A stretch of 64,000 bases of DNA from Streptomyces sp. NBC_00223 (GCF_036199905.1 NZ_CP108109.1:124001-188000); one strand, 5' to 3'. Positions 1 to 7,560 are shown, numbered from the stretch's first letter. The notes: a model not told the origin generated them from the sequence alone. Program-made: numbers and translations.

Positions 1-375
1 CAGTCAGTGGTGAGCGGTAGGTGGCCGTCCGAAGGCCTCTGGTCAGAGGCAGGGGGTGTCGCCTGGTCCGGTTATCGACACTCGGTGCCGGCACCTCCGC
101 TCACGCAGCCATTGCCTCAGTCCTGGGGTGGCGCCACACCCCGCCCGGGCACGTGGCCGGGCGGGGGCGCAGGCGTTCAGCCGGCTGCGGCTGGTACTCC
201 TATTCTCGGTCGAGGGCTGTGAGTAGACGACCGGATCCGGACCTGTGACGAGCTGCCACGTCCGAGGCGCGTGCGTTGGACGGCGAAGGAGGCGGGCGGG
301 GGCTTTCGTCATGCCCGGGTGTCGGACCCGGCGCGTACGGTATCCGATAACCCATTCTGCTTGCTGCGATCGGGT
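1..375. other. Left edge, no supported gene
   Basis: I see no convincing coding region here; every frame is arginine/proline rich without family resemblance. A short perfect inverted repeat GCCTCTG/CAGAGGC lies at 35-50. A short near-palindrome (TATC-c-GATA, 341-349) sits just left of the terminator of the XRE gene and could be a regulator site, but there is nothing else to support that. Confidence 0.4.
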
Positions 376-403
376 GGCCCCCGTCAACAGCGCGACGGGG
401 GCC
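376..403 (-). terminator. Hairpin terminator of the XRE/DUF5753 gene
   Basis: A perfect 10-bp inverted repeat (GGCCCCCGTC at 376-385, GACGGGGGCC at 394-403) starts immediately after the TAA stop of the leftward gene. There is no clear U-tract, which is usual for actinomycete terminators. Confidence 0.6.
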
Positions 404-1255
404 TTAGCTCAGGGCGTCGATTGCCCGGACCACCAGCGCCCGCGCGGCGGCCCCGTACACGGCGAGCGACTGCAACTGCTCGAACGCCCGCAGGTACAGG
501 CTGATCTCGCTCGGCTGGGTGATGTTCACCTGCGCTGAGATCAGCTCCACGCAGGCGAGGTCGCGGTCGAAGATGCTGAATGTCTCCGCCGCCCATAGGG
601 GGCGGTCTCGCGTCGCCATCGGGATGATGCCCAACGATACCGCCGGGAGCGCACCGGCCGTCAGCAAGTGTCCGAGCTGTGCGGCCATCGCTTCCGCGTC
701 GCCCAGCTGGTAGCGCAGGACCGCTTCCTCGATGAGGAGTACGAACCGGTGCCCGGGCCGGTGGATGATCTGGGACCGCTCGACGCGGGCGGCCGCCGCG
801 TCGGCCCCGTCGTCCGGCAGGCCGAGGAAGCGGGCGTTCGCCGACAGGAGGGCCTGGGCGTAGCCCTCGGTCTGTAGGAACCCGGGGACGAGCGTGGTCG
901 AGTAGACCCGGAACGTCTCGGTGGACGCGTACAGCGACCGGTAGCTGTCCTGTAGCTTGCGCAGCCCGTCGCGGGCCTGCCGCTTCCACTCGGTGTACAG
1001 CGACTCGGCGTGCAGCGACGCTGCGATCAGGTCGGCCACCTGATCCTCGGCGCCGGTTGCGCGGCACCACAGCCGGATGTCGGTCGGTGACGGCGGCGTG
1101 AGCGCGTTCTCTATGCGGGAGGTCTTGGCGTGGTGCCAGGAACACCGGTTGGCCAGTTCGGTGACCGTCAGGCCGGCGGTTCGGCGAAGGCCGCGGAGGC
1201 GTCGTGCGACATCCTCTCGGGCGGCCTGGGCGGACGATGACGGCGATGCGGACAT
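404..1255 (-). CDS. XRE-family regulator with DUF5753 (WhiJ-like)
   Basis: A 283-residue DNA-binding protein. Residues about 15-70 form an XRE helix-turn-helix (RLRGLRRTAGLTVTELANRC, then the recognition helix near KTSRIENA). Residues about 95-275 match DUF5753, recognisable from the YASTETFRVYSTTLVPGFLQTE-like and RVERSQI segments, the architecture of WhiJ-like proteins of Streptomyces. Such genes are usually paired with a small partner protein; here the partner is the DUF6879 gene whose stop codon lies 25 bp upstream, so the two are probably co-transcribed. Family knowledge suggests a role in developmental or stress control; target and ligand are unknown. The start at 1255 was chosen because it follows the DUF6879 stop closely and gives a full HTH. 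Confidence 0.85.
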   Translation of the reverse strand: MSASPSSSAQAAREDVARRLRGLRRTAGLTVTELANRCSWHHAKTSRIENALTPPSPTDIRLWCRATGAEDQVADLIAASLHAESLYTEWKRQARDGLRKLQDSYRSLYASTETFRVYSTTLVPGFLQTEGYAQALLSANARFLGLPDDGADAAAARVERSQIIHRPGHRFVLLIEEAVLRYQLGDAEAMAAQLGHLLTAGALPAVSLGIIPMATRDRPLWAAETFSIFDRDLACVELISAQVNITQPSEISLYLRAFEQLQSLAVYGAAARALVVRAIDALS

Positions 1256-1280
1256 GGTCTGGTCTACCGGTGCTCTCGGT

Positions 1281-1813
1281 TCAGCGGATCGTGTACTGGT
1301 CGTGCGGGACGGCGCGCTCCCAGATGCGCTCGAAGGCGGTCGCGCACTGCTGGACGACGGTCGGGTCGGTCACCAGTTCCATGTCGGGGTCGGCCCAGTT
1401 GCCGTCGCCGGTGAAGTGGTTGAACAGCACGGTCTCGTTGTCGAAGATCCACAGGTCTGTGCCGGGTACCAGCAGCGTCGCGGCCTGGTGCCGGGGGAGC
1501 CACCGCACCTGTTCGCCGGCGGCCACGTTGACGTCCGTGCCGGCGTGCTCGTAGCGGATGTACTCGGTGGCGGGTTCGCTGACGATGCGGGCCCGGCGCA
1601 CGGTGACACCGCGGGCGCGAGTCCGCGAGATCAGGTCCACCCACGGCGCCCAGTAGTCCGAGGCGGGGTCGACGTCGCGCCGGCCGGTGGCACGCCACTG
1701 CTCGAAGTCCGCGCGCTCGTCGCCGACGGCGTACTGGTCACGCATCTCCAGGTGCACGGCCGAGGCCCGGGCCGCTTCCAGCAGGCCCTTGAAGTCCACT
1801 TCGCTCGGCAGCA
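1281..1813 (-). CDS. DUF6879 family protein, start codon created by intron splicing
   Basis: The body (for example DQYAVGDERADFEQWRATG, WVDLISRTRARGVTVRRAR and IRYEHAGTDVNVAAGEQVRWLPR) matches DUF6879, a family regularly encoded beside XRE/DUF5753 genes. Function is unknown. The 3' exon begins TGCTGCCGAGC at 1813. The 5' exon of the adjoining group II intron ends in A at 4316, so splicing makes ATG CTG CCG AGC, giving a 177-residue protein, which I take to be a full-length member. Without splicing no sensible start exists: reading upstream enters the intron and its maturase gene. The stop is TGA at 1281-1283, and the XRE gene starts 25 bp further on. The exact start is an inference from intron boundary consensus. 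Confidence 0.75.
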
Positions 1814-1854
1814 GTCGGGTAGCCGGAGCGTGTTGCCACGCCCCGGCCCCCTCA

Positions 1855-1889
1855 GAACCGGACGTGCGGCTGTTCACCGCATCCGGCTC
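1855..1889 (-). ncRNA. Group II intron catalytic domain V
   Basis: A 35-nt hairpin beginning GAGCCGGATGCGG and ending CACGTCCGGTTC, the conserved AGC-containing catalytic domain of bacterial group II introns. It is followed by the domain VI stem (roughly 1818-1853), which is capped by GCAA and contains the branch-point A in CTACCC. Confidence 0.9.
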
Positions 1890-1918
1890 AAGCGAGCCCC
1901 CAGAGCTGTTGCGCGCGT

Positions 1919-3682
1919 TCATGCCTGCCCGGCCCTCCTGTTGTCGCCAGCGTGATGCTGGCGATGACATTCAGCGTGTACGAGGCGGAGGTTTGTCTTC
2001 TCGTCCGAGCCGCCGTGCCGCCTATACACGAAGTGATGCTTGTGAAGCATCTTCATGGATGCCGAGAACCAGGCCGCCCACTCCCGCGGGCTGTCAGGCT
2101 CGTATTCGGCACCGGAGATCAGCGCCTGTTTGCACAGGGGGCAGATCCCCTTTTGGCGAGCTGCCAGCGTGACAGACGTCCTGTCCGCGGTTGCTGGCAT
2201 CCTTTTGCGCGTGCGATTCGCCCAGTACTCGGCGAGCGTCGGATCATCAGGCGAATACCCCGCCTTGAGGCCGACGTGCCGTTCAATCTTGGTCCACCTG
2301 AGCTTGTAGAGGTACATGCCGGTTTCCCGGTCACCAAATACCCATTTGCTCTGGCGATACGAGTTGAACTGACCGTAGTACCTTTCGGTACACCAGGTCT
2401 TCGACTTCCTCGGGTGCGTGTGTCTGGCCCATTTGAAGGTCAGCTTCCACAAGTAGTCGTCCAGATCGCGGAACGTCTTCTTGGACACACCCGACCGGTA
2501 GTAGGTGGCCCATCCCCGAAGAATCGGGTTGAGCCGCTTCACCACGGCCATCACGTTAGACCCTCGGTGGGCCAACATCTCGTCGCGGAGCCTTTTCCGG
2601 AACCCCTTGACAGCGGACTTGCTCGGCTTCGTGAGCAGTTTCCCGTTGTAGCGGCGAACGTTGAACCCGAGAAAGTCAAATCCCTCTTCGAGGTGGACAA
2701 CGCGCGTCTTTTCCTCGTTGAAGGACAGCCCTCTCGGCTCCAGCCACCCGGCCAAGTCATCCTTGACCCGATACGCCTGACTCTCGCTGTGACAGAACAC
2801 GGCGAAGTCGTCGGCGTACCGCACAAGCACCGGCGCATCCCTCCGCTGCCACAACGTGGCACCTTCGAGGCAACCGGCGGCTGCACTCATCCCGTGAAGA
2901 GCGATGTTCAACAACAACGGGCTCACCACGCCACCCTGCGGAGTTCCCTCCTCAGTAGGCGCGAACCGCATGTTCTCCATGATCCCTGACTTGAGCCATC
3001 CACGGATCATTCCCCTACCAGGGAAGTGGCCAAGGTTCGTCATCAGGTGCTCATGGTCGATCCGGTCAAATGCCGATGCCAGGTCAGCGTCGAGAACCCA
3101 CAGCCGCCGTGCCCGTCTCTGGGCCACCGTGCTGAAGATGTTCGTGATCGCGTCGTGGCACCCTCGTCCGGGGCGGAAGCCGAAACTCCGAGCCTCGAAA
3201 CGAGCTTCCCACTCGGGTTCCAGCGCATTCTTGACCATGGCCTGGCGGGCACGGTCGCACATGACTGGGATTCCCAGCGGGCGTCGCTTTCCGTTCGCTT
3301 TGGGAATGTACACGCGCCGTACGGGGCGAGCATGGTCGATGGTGGGTTTGGCTGCCAGCTCGGCCACCATCCGTCCTCGCTCCTTCGGAGTCAGGGCGGT
3401 TTCACCATCGATGCCGGCCGTCCGGCGTCCGGAACTCAACTGGGCCACCCTCTTCACGCTTACCTGCACGTTGGAGTGGGATCGCAGCATGAGTTTCTGC
3501 AAGTTTCGGACTCTCTTCAAGTGCCCTTCGCGCGTAGCTGTGAAGATGCGCTGCCGCAGTCGCCGTACCGACGCTTCGGCCTTGGCCCAGTCGATGCTGT
3601 TCCATGCCTGCGTGTGGTCTTCGGGTCCGTTCGCCAGAGCAGGCCGGACAGTTGCTCCTGTCCTCGTTCCTGAACTCGGCAT
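1919..3682 (-). CDS. Group II intron-encoded protein (reverse transcriptase/maturase/HNH)
   Basis: An intact 587-residue protein. Reverse transcriptase blocks span about 85-400, with the first catalytic aspartates in DADLASAFD (198-206) and the YADD box at 289-292. The maturase (GIIM) segment follows around 400-490, including LRGWATYYRSG. A C-terminal HNH endonuclease is seen as a CPLC knuckle near residue 518 and HHFVYRRHGG...HAECHRQHH near the end. The protein helps its own intron fold and splice and copies it into DNA targets. Length and domain order are those of complete bacterial intron proteins. A GAGGGG sequence about 8 nt upstream supports the start at 3682. No frameshift or missing key residue was seen. 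Confidence 0.95.
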   Translation of the reverse strand: MPSSGTRTGATVRPALANGPEDHTQAWNSIDWAKAEASVRRLRQRIFTATREGHLKRVRNLQKLMLRSHSNVQVSVKRVAQLSSGRRTAGIDGETALTPKERGRMVAELAAKPTIDHARPVRRVYIPKANGKRRPLGIPVMCDRARQAMVKNALEPEWEARFEARSFGFRPGRGCHDAITNIFSTVAQRRARRLWVLDADLASAFDRIDHEHLMTNLGHFPGRGMIRGWLKSGIMENMRFAPTEEGTPQGGVVSPLLLNIALHGMSAAAGCLEGATLWQRRDAPVLVRYADDFAVFCHSESQAYRVKDDLAGWLEPRGLSFNEEKTRVVHLEEGFDFLGFNVRRYNGKLLTKPSKSAVKGFRKRLRDEMLAHRGSNVMAVVKRLNPILRGWATYYRSGVSKKTFRDLDDYLWKLTFKWARHTHPRKSKTWCTERYYGQFNSYRQSKWVFGDRETGMYLYKLRWTKIERHVGLKAGYSPDDPTLAEYWANRTRKRMPATADRTSVTLAARQKGICPLCKQALISGAEYEPDSPREWAAWFSASMKMLHKHHFVYRRHGGSDEKTNLRLVHAECHRQHHAGDNRRAGQA

Positions 3683-4315
3683 CTAACTTGCCCCTCAGTT
3701 CTGGTTTCCAGATAGCTGATCTTCACAGGCTCACCTGATCCGCGTGGGCTCCCTTTCGGGCCGGGCACATGCCCGTATCCGACGGGTTATGCGGGGAGGC
3801 TTGTCCGCCCCGGTTTCCCCTGGACTTTCGCCCTGTCGGCATTCGCTTCTCGGATCATCCTGTCCTGCTGGAGAGTTGAGCCTTCGTTGCCTCCGGCTTA
3901 CCGTGAACCTCACGGACTCCAACAGGGTTTCCACGTTCCGCTCCAGTGAGATGCGGCTGGGGTGGGCGCCCTCTTTACCCCGGAACCTGCGGTGTCCACT
4001 CCCGCTCATGCGAAGAAGCGGGATCGCACAGCACTCTTCCGTGCTCGGGTTCTATAGCCGCCAACTGCTCTGCCATCCGCGCGACTTGGAAGTAACGAGG
4101 CGTCATCAAGGGTTCACTCACATTCGCCCGTCCAGCCTTCCCCTTCGCCTGTGGCTGCCCGATGGCCAGGCTGCTCTTGGACTTTTCCGCTCGGCTTCAC
4201 ACCCCGCCGTTGCCAGCGACGCATGCGAACGTGGGGACGGACCTTGGACACCGGTCCGGGGCGGTTACCTCCTCCTCTCACTCATCCACTCAGCTGGAGC
4301 GACCTCGTGTCGCAC

Positions 4316-4548
4316 TCGCACGCCTTTCTCAGGATCGGGATCATGTGGGCCGGGATCCGGATGACCGTCTCGTGGCCGGGGATTCCCTTCGCGTGGCCCG
4401 GGGCGGTGTTCGCGACGCACTCCTGGCGGGTGGGCTCGTCGGCGATGTAGCTCTGCACGACGAGGTCTTGGGCGTCGAGGTCTACCCAGACAGTGGGAGA
4501 CCCGTTGTGCCCGGTGTTGGGGTCGATGCCGATGAACAGTAAGGCCAT
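4316..4548 (-). CDS. Small protein upstream of DUF6879, interrupted by the group II intron (exon 1)
   Basis: The ATG at 4548 follows AGGAGGGCCGTC, a good ribosome-binding site. The first 77 codons read MALLFIGIDPNTGHNGSPTV... and end at the intron boundary. Unspliced, the frame runs into the intron and stops at 4282 after eleven foreign residues. Spliced to 1813, the frame continues for 24 more residues to a TGA at 1738-1740, giving a 102-residue protein that overlaps the first 76 nt of the DUF6879 gene out of frame. I recognise the gene only as a small actinobacterial hypothetical found beside DUF6879/DUF5753 pairs. A D-x-N-T-G motif opens the protein; there is no signal peptide or membrane segment. 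Function is unknown. Confidence 0.65.
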
Positions 4549-4587
4549 GACGGCCCTCCTCGTGACGTCGGTGCGCCGATGTGCGCC

Positions 4588-4617
4588 ACCATCCCGGGCG
4601 CGCCGAGGGTGGGTCAA
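4588..4617 (-). promoter_or_regulatory. Possible promoter of the leftward small-gene/DUF6879/XRE operon
   Basis: Reading leftward, TTGACC (4612-4617) is followed after 18 bp by a weak -10-like GATGGT (4588-4593), about 40 bp before the ATG at 4548. Only the -35 hexamer is close to consensus. Confidence 0.3.
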
Positions 4618-4656
4618 GAGCGCCTATCGGCCATCCACCCTGGCGGGTACTTCGTA

Positions 4657-4670
4657 TGCACATCGGTGCA
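4657..4670. promoter_or_regulatory. Inverted repeat in the divergent promoter region
   Basis: TGCAC-ATCG-GTGCA lies between the leftward operon and the rightward small genes (starts at 4548 and 4809). It is a natural place for the XRE protein or another local regulator to control both directions. This is position-based inference. Confidence 0.35.
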
Positions 4671-4808
4671 CAGCGCTCACGCTCGCGCACAACAGCTACG
4701 TACCGTCGAACTGCGCCCGTCCTGCGCGCCGATGCTCCGCGGGGCGGGCAGCAGAATGCCCCGCGGCCGGCCAGGGCCCGGGGCGTGGACGACCGCGAAG
4801 GGGTCGAC

Positions 4809-5027
4809 ATGGCCGATGATATCCACCTCGCACCACGGATCGTGGGCGCCCCCGACGCCGCATACCAGCCGCCGCAGGACGGCGACCCGATCCCCCTCGA
4901 CGCGATGCGCACCCACCTCGCCCGGTGCGCCCAGTGCCGGGAGACCGGCGCCGTGTGTGTCGTCGGCGCCGCAACCGCCCGGGTCACGGCCACCGCCATC
5001 ACCACCGCCCGCCGGGCACAGGGATGA
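4809..5027 (+). CDS. Small protein with HX3CX2C motif
   Basis: A 72-residue protein starting MADDIHLAPRIVGAP at an ATG preceded by GAAGGGG. Residues 36-43 read H-L-A-R-C-A-Q-C, the H-X3-C-X2-C arrangement of zf-HC2/ZAS zinc motifs found in anti-sigma factors; a further Cys is at 50. The protein has an alanine/threonine-rich tail and no membrane segment, so it is not a classic membrane anti-sigma factor. Its stop overlaps the next start (ATGA), so the two genes are translationally coupled. Family not recognised; zinc or redox binding is inferred only from the motif. Confidence 0.6.
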   Translation: MADDIHLAPRIVGAPDAAYQPPQDGDPIPLDAMRTHLARCAQCRETGAVCVVGAATARVTATAITTARRAQG

Positions 5028-5353
5028 CCGACACGCCGGCGCTGGCTGCCATGCAGCAGCACACCCGACACTGCCCGATGTGCGCCCGCGGCACCGACTG
5101 TGCGACCGGCGTGGGCCTGACGCGCCGCTGGATCGCGCTGGCGGAATCCGCAGCGCGCGGCGTGCGGGTACCCCTACCCAAGGACGCCGGCGGCATCGAG
5201 CCCGAGCCGGCCACCGAGGGCACCTGCCAGACCTGCCAGCAGCCCATCCCGCCCGGGGCCGGGCGGACCTACGCGATCAATCAGGCGACCGGCGCCGCTC
5301 CCGACGTGCTGCTGCACACCGACCCGCGAGACTGCGTGCGCCGCTCGCTGTAG
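5024..5353 (+). CDS. Small protein with HX3CX2C and a second CX2C knuckle
   Basis: A 109-residue protein that overlaps the preceding gene by 4 bp. H13-X3-C17-X2-C20 repeats the motif of its neighbour, followed by another Cys in GTDCATG. A second pair, CQTCQQPIPPGAGRTY, resembles half of a zinc ribbon and is followed by a lone Cys near the end (DPRDCVRR). The spacing suggests one or two small zinc-binding knuckles. No signal peptide or membrane span. Function unknown; the shared motif suggests the two adjacent proteins arose by duplication or act together. Confidence 0.6.
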   Translation: MTDTPALAAMQQHTRHCPMCARGTDCATGVGLTRRWIALAESAARGVRVPLPKDAGGIEPEPATEGTCQTCQQPIPPGAGRTYAINQATGAAPDVLLHTDPRDCVRRSL

Positions 5354-5412
5354 ACGGGGACCTCTGCCCACCCGCGGACCAAGTGCATAACCCATCTGAC
5401 ACAGGAGGCATC

Positions 5413-5946
5413 TTGCTCACCACGCCCGCGCCTGTATTCGACGCCCGGTCTCTGCTGCCGCCCCGCCAGTTCGCCGATGTCGTCGCCACCGTGCAGGGCA
5501 ACAACCCCGGCATGGACCCGGCGACCGCCGGCCGCATCGTCACCGAGGCGCTCGCGTTCGTCGCCATCGCCGCGGCCAACCCCACCACGGTCATCGCACC
5601 GTCCCGCGTCGTCGACGAGGGATGGCACGCCCTGATCCTCCACACCGCGGTGTACGGCCGGCTCTGCGATCGCCTCGGAACGTTCATCCACCACTACCCC
5701 GAGCCGCCCGACCCGACCCGGCACGATGACGAGGTCATGGACCGCACCATCGGCCTGCTCCATGCGGCCGGACACGAGCCCGACATGGACGTGTGGGCGG
5801 CCCCGTCCAATGGACGGATCATCGTCACGGAGGCGGGCGTGCACACGCCGAAGCCGGGGGATTGCAGCCCCATCGAGATCATCCGCCCGCAGAAGCCCCA
5901 GCCCGCGCCGCCGCAGAAGACAGCCGCAGCGGCCGTCCGGCGGTAG
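5413..5946 (+). CDS. Glycine-rich-domain-protein-like (DUF1399-type) hypothetical
   Basis: A 177-residue protein. I place the start at TTG 5413 because a perfect AGGAGG lies 5 bp upstream (5403-5408) and no ATG or GTG is suitably placed. The central segment VVDEGWHALILHTAVYGRLCDRLGTFIHH resembles the conserved VDxxWHxxxLHT region of glycine-rich domain-containing proteins. Many actinobacterial relatives sit near DUF5753/DUF6879 genes. The C-terminus is proline/alanine rich. No catalytic function is known. It is the third gene of the rightward small-gene cluster. Confidence 0.65.
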   Translation: MLTTPAPVFDARSLLPPRQFADVVATVQGNNPGMDPATAGRIVTEALAFVAIAAANPTTVIAPSRVVDEGWHALILHTAVYGRLCDRLGTFIHHYPEPPDPTRHDDEVMDRTIGLLHAAGHEPDMDVWAAPSNGRIIVTEAGVHTPKPGDCSPIEIIRPQKPQPAPPQKTAAAAVRR

Positions 5947-5973
5947 CCTGACGGTCACGACAGGAGGCAGGCC

Positions 5974-6114
5974 ATGGAGTGGATCGACCCCCGGTACGCG
6001 GAAGTCGTCGAAGCGATGAAGCCGGCGCGGACCGCCCGTGATGAGTCGCCGGAGGGAGACCCGATCCCCATGCGGGGATTCATCATCCCGCCCTCGCCTT
6101 CAGACGGCCGCTGA
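5974..6114 (+). CDS. 46-residue hypothetical protein
   Basis: The ATG at 5974 follows CAGGAGGCAGGCC, a strong ribosome-binding site, 27 bp after the previous stop. The product begins MEWIDPRYAEVVEAMKPA and ends in a proline/serine tail. It is acidic and soluble, with no Cys and no recognised family. The ribosome-binding site, tight spacing and a following terminator argue that it is the last gene of the cluster rather than a chance frame. Confidence 0.55.
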   Translation: MEWIDPRYAEVVEAMKPARTARDESPEGDPIPMRGFIIPPSPSDGR

Positions 6115-6153
6115 CAGATCGAGCCCGGCCCGCAACGAGGCCGGGGGAACCCG

Positions 6154-6198
6154 AGGCCCCCACCGGATCCACGCCCCCAAGGTGTCCGGTGGGGGCCT
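6154..6198 (+). terminator. Strong hairpin terminator after the small-gene cluster
   Basis: A 14-bp perfect inverted repeat (AGGCCCCCACCGGA at 6154-6167, TCCGGTGGGGGCCT at 6185-6198) followed by TCGTCGTTCG. It closes the rightward cluster. Confidence 0.75.
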
Positions 6199-6224
6199 TC
6201 GTCGTTCGCGGGTGAAGCCCCAGT

Positions 6225-6253
6225 TTTGCGACTCCGTTCGGCGAAGTCGCAAA
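6225..6253 (-). terminator. Inverted repeat TTTGCGACT/AGTCGCAAA
   Basis: Perfect 9-bp arms at 6225-6233 and 6245-6253 around a GTTCG-containing loop, with no gene in 6199-6404. On the minus strand it lies 150 bp past the LacI gene and may terminate it. Its lower GC and symmetry also fit a structured or recombination site. Confidence 0.4.
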
Positions 6254-6404
6254 CCGCGCCCCACGTGCGGATGTTCGGCCAGGAGGGGTACTCGCTCGCT
6301 GCCCTGCGGCGTAAGTTCGGCGCCCGCCGCCGGGCCGCCGGGCCACGCACACGGACACGCGCCCCCACCCCCGTAGACCCCCGCCCCGCCCCCGCTCCCC
6401 CGCC

Positions 6405-7460
6405 TCACGGCGCGATCTCGCCCGACCCCCGGGCGATCAGCGTCGTCGGCACCGTGACCGTACGGACCGGGCGGGACGGGTCGGCCAGGCGGGCGCGGAA
6501 GAGGTCGATGGCCGTACGGCCTATCTCCACGTCGCCCTGCGCGACCACCGTCAGTCCCGGCCTGAGCAGGTCCGCGAGGCCGAAATCGTCGAAGCCGACC
6601 AGCGCCGTCGCGCCGAAGTCCGGGCCCAGCGCGCGGATCACGGCCACGGTCGTGGAGAAGTTGCCGGTCACGATCGCCGTGGCCGGGTCGGGCCCGCCGC
6701 GCAGGCTCTCCAGCGCCGCGCTGATCCGTTCGGCCACGATGGGCCCGGGGTGCACCAGGCCCTCCTGCGGCGCGCCGACGCCGCGCAGACAGTCGCGGAA
6801 GGCGGCCGCCCGCTCCCGTCCGGTGTAGATCCGCTCGTCGTCGCCGATGTAGCCGATCCGCCGGTGGCCCTGCGCGGCCAGGTGGGCGAAGGCGAGTTCA
6901 ACGCCGCCGCGGTTGTCCGAGAGCACGGTGTCCACCTGGACGCCCGTGGCCGGGCGGTCGAAGGCGACCACCGGGAGCCCCGAGTCGATCTCGGGCTGGA
7001 GGTACTGGTGGCCGTCGGCGATCGGTTCGATGATGACGCCGTCCATCCGCCGCCGGCACATCGACATCACCGCCTCCCGCTCGCGCACCTCGTCGTCCTC
7101 GGTGGACATCGCCACGACGGTCAGCCCGGCGCCGCGCGCGGCCTCGTCCACCGCGCGCAGTACGGGGTGGGCGTCGGCGATGTGCCGTACGGCGGCGCCG
7201 ATCGTGCCGGTACGGCCGCTGCGCAACTGGCGGGCGCGTTCGTCGGGTTGGTAGTCGAGCCGGGCGACGGCCTGCCGGACCCGTTCCGCCAGCTCGCCGC
7301 CGACCGTCGTGTCGCCGTTGACCACGCGGGAGACGGTGCGCAGCGCCACGCCCGCCTCGCGGGCGACATCGACCATCGTGGGGCGGCGCGGGCGGGACAA
7401 TCCGCGCTTGCCGACGGCACCAGGACCAGGCACTTCGCTTCCCTTCGCTCGATCGGTCAC
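6405..7460 (-). CDS. LacI-family regulator of the adjacent sugar operon
   Basis: A 351-residue LacI/GalR protein. The N-terminal helix-turn-helix is TMVDVAREAGVALRTVSRVVNG (about 28-50), with the hinge around DERARQLRSGRTGTIG, then a periplasmic-binding-protein-like effector domain (DGVIIEPIADG, TALVGFDDF). It is divergent from the sugar-binding lipoprotein gene, with a palindrome typical of LacI operators (7539-7560) between them, so it probably represses the 7633-13580 operon until a sugar binds. About 27 extra residues precede the HTH; a slightly later start cannot be excluded. Confidence 0.9.
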   Translation of the reverse strand: MTDRAKGSEVPGPGAVGKRGLSRPRRPTMVDVAREAGVALRTVSRVVNGDTTVGGELAERVRQAVARLDYQPDERARQLRSGRTGTIGAAVRHIADAHPVLRAVDEAARGAGLTVVAMSTEDDEVREREAVMSMCRRRMDGVIIEPIADGHQYLQPEIDSGLPVVAFDRPATGVQVDTVLSDNRGGVELAFAHLAAQGHRRIGYIGDDERIYTGRERAAAFRDCLRGVGAPQEGLVHPGPIVAERISAALESLRGGPDPATAIVTGNFSTTVAVIRALGPDFGATALVGFDDFGLADLLRPGLTVVAQGDVEIGRTAIDLFRARLADPSRPVRTVTVPTTLIARGSGEIAP

Positions 7461-7506
7461 GACCCGCCCCCGGTTCCCCGAGATCTGTCCGTGATCGCCG
7501 GAGGGC

Positions 7507-7560
7507 TTGACTTGCTGTCGCGGAACCTTACTGTACTCGGCGAGACAACGTTATCTCGCC
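7507..7560 (+). promoter_or_regulatory. Promoter and LacI operator of the sugar-uptake operon
   Basis: TTGACT (7507-7512) and TACTGT (7529-7534) form a promoter with a 16-bp spacer. Just downstream, at 7539-7560, is a 22-bp palindrome with arms GGCGAGA and TCTCGCC around the centre CAACGTTA, one mismatched pair. The central CG step within AACGTT is characteristic of LacI-family operators. The site would overlap the transcription start. Confidence 0.7.

Larger units (their letters stand above)
1814..4315 (-). mobile_element. Complete group II intron (bacterial type, with ORF), 2502 nt
   Basis: On the minus strand the element begins at 4315 with GTGCGACACGAGGTCGCTCC, a GUGYG 5' end, and finishes at 1814 with CTACCCGAC, the usual AY 3' end with the bulged branch-point adenosine 7 nt from the junction (1820). 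Domain V is plain at 1855-1889 (GAGCCG...CGGTTC). Domain VI follows. The domain IV ORF for the maturase is intact (1919-3682). The 630 nt before it hold domains I-III. The host site is the junction of two overlapping genes. I prefer GTGCGACACG over the tandem GTGCGA just before it because only this boundary restores the downstream ATG. All expected parts are present, so the intron looks splicing-competent and possibly mobile. Confidence 0.9.

Noticed and set aside
1281-1970. Starting the DUF6879 gene at an upstream ATG inside the intron
   Set aside because: The extra residues come from intron domains V/VI and the maturase gene end. The natural start is created only by splicing.
4316-4321. Alternative intron 5' end at the preceding tandem GTGCGA
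   Set aside because: It would leave an exon junction AAGGC-TGCTG without an ATG and a less typical intron start; the chosen boundary restores both genes.
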